A stretch of 30,763 nucleotides of DNA, taken from contig CAYXDO010000141.1 of assembly GCA_964463485.1 (NCBI GenBank), forward strand, positions 1 through 30,763, read 5' to 3'. The first letter of the stretch is position 1; every line of letters begins with the position of its first letter. The position numbers and the translations under genes were made by a program. The notes under the pieces were generated by a model. The model searched no databases. It saw nothing but the letters and a program-made list of their open reading frames with translations, and had not been told where the DNA came from. Source of the DNA: CAYXDO01 sp964463485. GTDB lineage: Bacteria > Myxococcota > Kuafuiibacteriia > Kuafuiibacteriales > Kuafuiibacteriaceae. Of this stretch, positions 26,292 to 30,763 are shown piece after piece.

Positions 26292-27485
26292 TCAGAGACC
26301 GACGCCTCGGCGATAGAAATTCCAGACATCGATGAGGGGTCGATCGGCCGCGATTTCGACGTCTTTGTACTCTCGATGGGGCGCGCCTACGATCAAGAGG
26401 TCGGCCTGTTGCATGACGACCTCGAGGGAGGCGAAGGAGGGGTCTTGGATGTAGACGTCGGTGCAGAGCACTTCCTTGGCCTCGTAGACGAGCGCCTTCC
26501 TCAGCTTGTACGAGAGCGACTCCCGAGGATCGTCGCTGTTGGCCTTGAACGCCATCCCCAAGATCCCCACGGTCATCGTCGCCAGCGAGTACCGCTGTTT
26601 GGCGTGGCGAACGATGAAGCTGGGAAGTCCTTCGTTCACCAACATCGCGGCGTGGCCCAGCCAGAAGTGGTGGTGGTCGGCGGCGGCGAGTTGCATGGTG
26701 TCCTTGAAGAGACACGGACCGGCGGCGAAGCCGCTGCTCGGGAGTCCTGCCATTCGTGGATATTCACGGGTCAAGGCGGACTGAATTCGGTGAAAATCCA
26801 ACCCATAATTTGCGGCGATCATGAGGAATTGGTTGGCCGTGGCGAACTGGATGTAACGCCATGCGTTGGTGAAGATCTTGGCGAGCTCGGCCTCGGTGGG
26901 CCCGAGCGGGATGGTGTAGGGCGCGATCTTTTCGAAGAGCTCGGTGGCGAGGCGTGTCCCGATCGGATCGCAGCCGGCGACGAGCTGCGGCAACGTAGTG
27001 AGCTCCTCCATGGCGCGTCCTTCAGCGACTCGCTCGGGGCAAAAGGTGACGTGTACGTCGAGCCCAGCGCGAGCCAGCAGGTCCCGAACTTTTTCCGTGG
27101 TGCCTGGAAATACCGTGCTCCTCAGGACGATACACTGGCCATTTCGGAGCTTCGGAGCGAGCTCGGCGAACAGATCGAGGATCTGATTCAGCTTGGGATT
27201 CAGGTGCTCGTCGACCGGCGTGCCTGCGGCGACTACGACCCAACGAGCTCCTCCGACGACCTCGGAGTCGCTCGAGACCCAGAGGTTCTTGCCCATGACT
27301 GATTGGAGGGGCGCGTCGCCGCCGACCTCGAGGAAAGGCATCTTGCCGCTCGCGATCGTGCCGAGCACCGCTTCGTTGCGGTCGACGATCCAGACCGATA
27401 GGCCGCGGGTCGCGAAGGTGATTGCGAGCGGCAGCCCGACGTGTCCGCCGCCGCCGACGACGCACACGTCGTACGAGAAGCTCAC
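26292..27485 (-). CDS. UDP-sugar (UDP-glucose/ManNAc-type) 6-dehydrogenase
   Basis: NAD-dependent four-electron oxidation of a nucleotide hexose to a uronic acid. The 397 residues show the N-terminal Rossmann loop CVVGGGGHVGLP (8-19), STVFPGTT (123-130), CPERVAEG (149-156), the Lys203/Asn207 site in ELAKIFTNAWR, and the catalytic Cys258 in GPCLFKD, followed by the C-terminal UDP-binding domain ending with APHREY. The CPERVAEG stretch and C-terminus look closer to UDP-N-acetylmannosamine dehydrogenase (WecC-like) than to UDP-glucose dehydrogenase, but the substrate cannot be settled here. The GTG at 27485 is preferred because it starts just before the Rossmann strand; a TTG at 27515 would add ten residues. 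Confidence 0.88.
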   Translation of the reverse strand: MSFSYDVCVVGGGGHVGLPLAITFATRGLSVWIVDRNEAVLGTIASGKMPFLEVGGDAPLQSVMGKNLWVSSDSEVVGGARWVVVAAGTPVDEHLNPKLNQILDLFAELAPKLRNGQCIVLRSTVFPGTTEKVRDLLARAGLDVHVTFCPERVAEGRAMEELTTLPQLVAGCDPIGTRLATELFEKIAPYTIPLGPTEAELAKIFTNAWRYIQFATANQFLMIAANYGLDFHRIQSALTREYPRMAGLPSSGFAAGPCLFKDTMQLAAADHHHFWLGHAAMLVNEGLPSFIVRHAKQRYSLATMTVGILGMAFKANSDDPRESLSYKLRKALVYEAKEVLCTDVYIQDPSFASLEVVMQQADLLIVGAPHREYKDVEIAADRPLIDVWNFYRRGVGL

Positions 27486-27524
27486 GTGCCGATGATGGCA
27501 GACCGCTTCGACCAAGCCAAGAAC

Positions 27525-28859
27525 TCAGCCGCGGTTGATGGGGATGAGGAGCGCGTAGAAGAAGGACGAGAGCGCGCCGAGGGACAGCGCCGTGAGGAAG
27601 ATGACTCGATTCGGTCGGGTCGGCGGTCCTGCGAGCGCCAGAGTCATCGCGGGAATGAAGTACCAAGGAAATTTCCAGTGGAACACGAACACCACGAACG
27701 AAAGGCAAAGCCCGGCTGACAAGGTATAGATCCAGCTCCAGTCGAGCTTCACCATCGCGAGGGTTGCCGCGACGACGGCTACCGCGAACCCGATGAGCGC
27801 GAAGGGGCGAGCTCCCGCGCGCGCTCCAGAGGACTGGATGAGTTGGCCATCGACGACGGCGGAGGTCACACCGGAGAACGTATCCGTACCACCCCACAGC
27901 CCGGCGAAGAGGACCGCCGCGGCCGCGGTGGCGAAGAGCGCGAGCTGTATAAGGAGCTTCGCGCGGGCGCCGCCAGTCTTCAGATCGGCCAGATGTCGCA
28001 CCAACGCCAGCACGGCGACGCTGGCAGTAATGTATTTCACCGCGATCGAGCCCATGATCGCGAAGTGGCCGGACAGGGGGTGGCCGCGACGCAGCAGGAA
28101 GAGGCCGAGCAAGCAACTCAGCATCATGAAGGGCTCGTTGTGACCGCTCCCGGCGATTTCGAGCGCGATCAGGGGGTTGAGCGCGTAGAGCAACAGCCCG
28201 CGGGATCCGTCTTCGCCGCGATCCTTGGCGAGTCGGTAAATCAGCAGACAGATCGCTCCGTCGCACGCGGTGGCGGCGGCGCGGAAGATCAGCGAGGTCA
28301 GGAGCACGTGGCCCTGACCGAGCCAAGCCAGAAGAGCGGAGAGCCAGAGGAACACGGGGCCGTAGTGAGAAGTCAGCTCGAGCCACCCTCCGAGCGCGAT
28401 GATCGGGTCGTCTCCGAACTGACCGGGTTGAACGGTATACGGATTGGCATGGTGCACCACGATCATGCGGCCGTAACCTGCGTAGAGGAGCGCGTCTTTG
28501 GAGAGTCCGCTCGGAAGGACCAAGAGTCCGAGCCGGAGCACGGCGGCCAGCGCGAGAGCTCGCACGAGGAACCGAGAGTCTGGAGCGTCTCCTCGCCCGA
28601 CGGCGACGAGGACGACGAGGTAGCCAGTCCACATGAGCCCGAGCGCGGCGCTGGCGGCGGCGGTGAACTCATGAGGCTCCAGGCGGAGAGTGGGGTAGGG
28701 CAAGGTTTGGACGGCGATCTCGACGACGCGGCGGGCCACTCCGAAAAACGGCGAGGTCGAGTTTGGCACACTCAGGTAGAGGAGGGCGAGCGACCAGGTC
28801 CCGAGGATGACGGCGAGGGCTCCGGAGATCACCAATCTCTTGCTCAGCGTCGAATTCAT
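27525..28859 (-). CDS. GT-C-type polytopic glycosyltransferase-like membrane protein
   Basis: A 444-residue integral membrane protein with about ten or more hydrophobic helices. The first large loop has SGLSKDALLYAGYGRM and HHANPY (Asp122, NPY at 139-141), then SHYGPVFLWLSALLA. This pattern is seen in GT-C mannosyltransferases such as the MptA/MptB and GT87 groups, where the loop Asp is needed for catalysis with a polyprenyl-phosphate sugar donor. HWKFPWYFIPAMTL near the C-terminus is another GT-C feature. A role as user of the lipid-linked sugar made by the GT2 gene is inferred. ATG start seven bases after the upstream stop. Confidence 0.8.
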   Translation of the reverse strand: MNSTLSKRLVISGALAVILGTWSLALLYLSVPNSTSPFFGVARRVVEIAVQTLPYPTLRLEPHEFTAAASAALGLMWTGYLVVLVAVGRGDAPDSRFLVRALALAAVLRLGLLVLPSGLSKDALLYAGYGRMIVVHHANPYTVQPGQFGDDPIIALGGWLELTSHYGPVFLWLSALLAWLGQGHVLLTSLIFRAAATACDGAICLLIYRLAKDRGEDGSRGLLLYALNPLIALEIAGSGHNEPFMMLSCLLGLFLLRRGHPLSGHFAIMGSIAVKYITASVAVLALVRHLADLKTGGARAKLLIQLALFATAAAAVLFAGLWGGTDTFSGVTSAVVDGQLIQSSGARAGARPFALIGFAVAVVAATLAMVKLDWSWIYTLSAGLCLSFVVFVFHWKFPWYFIPAMTLALAGPPTRPNRVIFLTALSLGALSSFFYALLIPINRG

Positions 28860-28866
28860 GATCCGG

Positions 28867-30552
28867 TCAGGGGTCCTTCGGCAGAGGGTACCCAGCGAGG
28901 TCGAGGTATCCGGTCGCGCGAATCAGCGCGGGGTTGTTGGGGGCGGCGCGCTGGGACCGGCGAATGGCTGCGTACAGCTCGTCTCGAAGCTCATTGGTTT
29001 GAAAGACCCGCGAGTACCAAGCCGCAAGAAAGCCGTCGATCCCTTCGGCGTAGCGGAGCGGCTCGAGGGTAGGTAGGTCACGAAGGATGCCGAGCTTGGA
29101 TTTCCGGATGAACAGGGCGGAAGAGGTCCCGTATTCGAGCGGGACCCACTCGGAGATCGTCATGAGGGCCATGAGCGGACTGTCATAACGCGCGAGGCCG
29201 TAAGTGACATCGTACTGATCGGCGACTCTCTCGAGACCCGGAGCAGACGCGATGGCAGGAGCGTAGGTTTCGGCCAAGAACCGCTCGTACAGCCCCACGG
29301 TTCGTCCGTCTGCGAATACGCCGTCCGGGAGCGAGCGATGCCAAATCAGCCAACCGCCGAGGGCAAAGTCATGGAGCACTCTCCCACGTGGGAGGGTCGA
29401 CAACTTCGCGGCGGTGTCAGTGGGGTGATCGGCAGGGTCGAGACGTAGGCCAAAGTGGAGCGCGAGGAAGTTGTGGTCCCATCGGACCCCCGACTTCATG
29501 AGCGACAGGTGGACGTTGAACGCCAAGGTGGCGAGCGCGGGCGCGGCCAACCTGCCCAAGGCACGAAATGGGGCGAGGGCGTCGGTGAGTCGGGAGAGGC
29601 TGAGGCCGAGGGCCGGCGCAAAGAGGAAGAGACTCTCGTAGACGTTGCGTTGATACTCGTGGGAGAGCGCGAAGCCCAAGAGGGCGAGTCCGATCGGGAG
29701 GAGGTTCTTTCGGGGGTTGGTGAGAAGCAGGAGCGTGGCGATGGCCGCGGATATCAAGGGAGTGTAGACGAATCGAGACCCAGATACCTTGGCCCACTCC
29801 TGCACCATGAGTATGGCCGGCACGTGATCTACCGCCGCGAAGACATGAAACACCGTGTCGCGGCCGAGCGAGGTGGAGGCAAAGATCAGCGAGACGACCG
29901 CAAGTGTGCCGCCGACGAGCGCGAGGTCTCGCCGGGGCCGTCGGTCGAGCAGGGCGGCCACCGCGAGGACGCCGAGCACGCCGACAGCGATGATCACGGC
30001 CCCGTGAATGGGGAGCCAGAGCGCGACGATGGGCGCGATCCCAACGACCGACGAGTCGCGCCTTTTCCAGAATCGGACGGCGAGATAGACCACGGAAGAG
30101 AGACAAAGCGCCCCTAAGCACATCGGTCGTAAGTTCGTGAAGCGAGGCTGCACCCACATACCGACGAGTAGGATCGTCGAAATCACCGCGGGTGTGCGCG
30201 CGCCGAGCTCGAAGAGAGTGAGTCCGACGAAGCTGCAGAAGCCGAGCGCGAGGAGCACCTGAAGAACGACCAAGCCCTCGATCCCACCGACCTCGAACCA
30301 ACCGAACAGGACGAGGTCGGCGAGCCAGTTCACGTAGCGCCAGCGCTGGCCAGGGACGGTGTAAGAGAAAGTGTCGACGGCCGGCAGGGCTTTGTTTTCC
30401 CAGATCCAACGACCCGTCGCCATGTGCCACCACAGGTCGAAATCGCGAATCCGCTGAAAATAAGCGAGAGAAACGAGGAACGCCGAGACGGCGATCGCGA
30501 GCCGCGAGGCACGCGACGAGGGCTGCGCAGCGACCACCTGTTCGGAGCGCAT
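28867..30552 (-). CDS. Polytopic membrane protein, GT-C-like, function unknown
   Basis: From the ATG at 30552 the protein has 561 residues; a TTG at 30579 would add nine. About ten membrane helices fill the first 390 residues. The first loop is RDFDLWWHMATGRWIWENKA (36-55), a pattern (D-W-W-H, then a W-rich loop ending GQRWRYVNWLADL) found in many uncharacterised bacterial GT-C-like membrane proteins and likely to contain a catalytic Asp (Asp37 or Asp39). The last 170 residues form a soluble periplasmic domain with RVLHDFALGGWLIW. Donor and acceptor are unknown. It heads the minus-strand sugar cluster. Confidence 0.75.
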   Translation of the reverse strand: MRSEQVVAAQPSSRASRLAIAVSAFLVSLAYFQRIRDFDLWWHMATGRWIWENKALPAVDTFSYTVPGQRWRYVNWLADLVLFGWFEVGGIEGLVVLQVLLALGFCSFVGLTLFELGARTPAVISTILLVGMWVQPRFTNLRPMCLGALCLSSVVYLAVRFWKRRDSSVVGIAPIVALWLPIHGAVIIAVGVLGVLAVAALLDRRPRRDLALVGGTLAVVSLIFASTSLGRDTVFHVFAAVDHVPAILMVQEWAKVSGSRFVYTPLISAAIATLLLLTNPRKNLLPIGLALLGFALSHEYQRNVYESLFLFAPALGLSLSRLTDALAPFRALGRLAAPALATLAFNVHLSLMKSGVRWDHNFLALHFGLRLDPADHPTDTAAKLSTLPRGRVLHDFALGGWLIWHRSLPDGVFADGRTVGLYERFLAETYAPAIASAPGLERVADQYDVTYGLARYDSPLMALMTISEWVPLEYGTSSALFIRKSKLGILRDLPTLEPLRYAEGIDGFLAAWYSRVFQTNELRDELYAAIRRSQRAAPNNPALIRATGYLDLAGYPLPKDP

Positions 30553-30638
30553 CGTAGAGGGATGCGGCCGAGCCCACAAGAATCGACGTCAGATCGTCGA
30601 CGTCGGCGTCTCGGCCGGATCGTCAGCGCCAGTGTCAG

Positions 30639-30763
30639 GTCTGCGTCTGCGTCAGCCGTCTGCGTCTGCGTCAGCCGTCTGCGTCTGCGTCAGATCGTCT
30701 GCGTCTGCTTCAGATCGTCTGCGTCAGATCGTCTGCGTCAGATCGTCTGCGTCAGATCGTCTG
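30639..30763. repeat. Tandem repeat with shrinking unit length, runs off the window
   Basis: Units start with GTCTGCGTC. Two 19-base units ending CAGCC (30639-30657, 30658-30676) are followed by two 20-base units ending CAGATC (30677-30696, 30697-30716). Three identical 14-base units GTCTGCGTCAGATC (30717-30758) and a partial unit follow. It lies about 90 bases upstream of the membrane-protein start, in the presumed promoter side of the sugar cluster. Confidence 0.92.

Noticed and set aside
27022..28632. A 536-residue minus-strand Arg-rich open frame overlapping the dehydrogenase and GT-C genes
   Set aside because: It is in a different frame of the same strand as two well-supported genes and has the Arg/Pro/Ser bias of an off-frame reading.
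30639..30763. Possible CRISPR array
   Set aside because: The units are directly adjacent with no spacers, unit length changes, and no cas genes are present.

Overview
The window is GC-rich chromosomal DNA, densely coded, with many GTG/TTG starts and ATGA/GTGA-type gene overlaps. The complete type II secretion operon ending in gspN, the secreted lipase lipoprotein, the TPR protein and the CASTOR/POLLUX-type channel together suggest a deltaproteobacterium-like organism, most likely a Myxococcota (Polyangia-like). That assignment is inferred from gene content and base composition only.

Layout. 1-411: a composite repeat element cut by the window edge. 476-1927 (minus): a secreted alpha/beta-hydrolase lipoprotein. 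2132-16027 (plus): twelve contiguous type II secretion genes in the order gspC-D-E-F-G-H-I-J-K-L-M-N, mostly overlapping or a few bases apart. 16030-17989 (plus): a divergent ketol-acid reductoisomerase-like gene and a branched-chain aminotransferase gene, which follow gspN with gaps of 2 and 13 bases and so look like the tail of the same transcript. 17986-18189: a palindromic intergenic repeat. 18300-20002: a secreted six-cysteine protein of unknown function and an EamA-type transporter that overlap by four bases. 20028-20406: a second, rearranged copy of the composite repeat. 20518-22164 (minus): a TPR protein. 22457-25500 (plus): an extended-SDR sugar epimerase/dehydratase and a CASTOR/POLLUX-like ion channel with two RCK-type modules. 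25571-30552 (minus): a four-gene cluster of two polytopic GT-C-like membrane proteins, a UDP-sugar dehydrogenase and a polyprenyl-phosphate sugar synthase-like GT2 enzyme. 30639-30763: a short-period tandem repeat that runs off the window.

How the genes work together. GspD forms the outer-membrane channel. GspC, F, L and M form the inner-membrane platform, GspE is the cytoplasmic ATPase, and GspG, H, I, J and K are the pseudopilins. GspO (prepilin peptidase) is not in the window and must be encoded elsewhere. The hydrolase at 476-1927 is divergent from gspC and is exported, so it could be a surface or secreted enzyme, but its lipobox argues for lipid anchoring. The minus-strand sugar cluster fits a lipid-linked pathway: the dehydrogenase makes a nucleotide uronic acid, the GT2 loads a sugar on polyprenyl phosphate, and the GT-C proteins use it on the outer face of the inner membrane.

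Most notable points: the reductoisomerase-like protein has lost an active-site Lys and one of four metal-binding Glu residues; GspG appears to have a leader peptide of about 65 residues; and two copies of a composite repeat carry the same modules in different relative orientations. No tRNA, rRNA, CRISPR array or transposase gene was seen.
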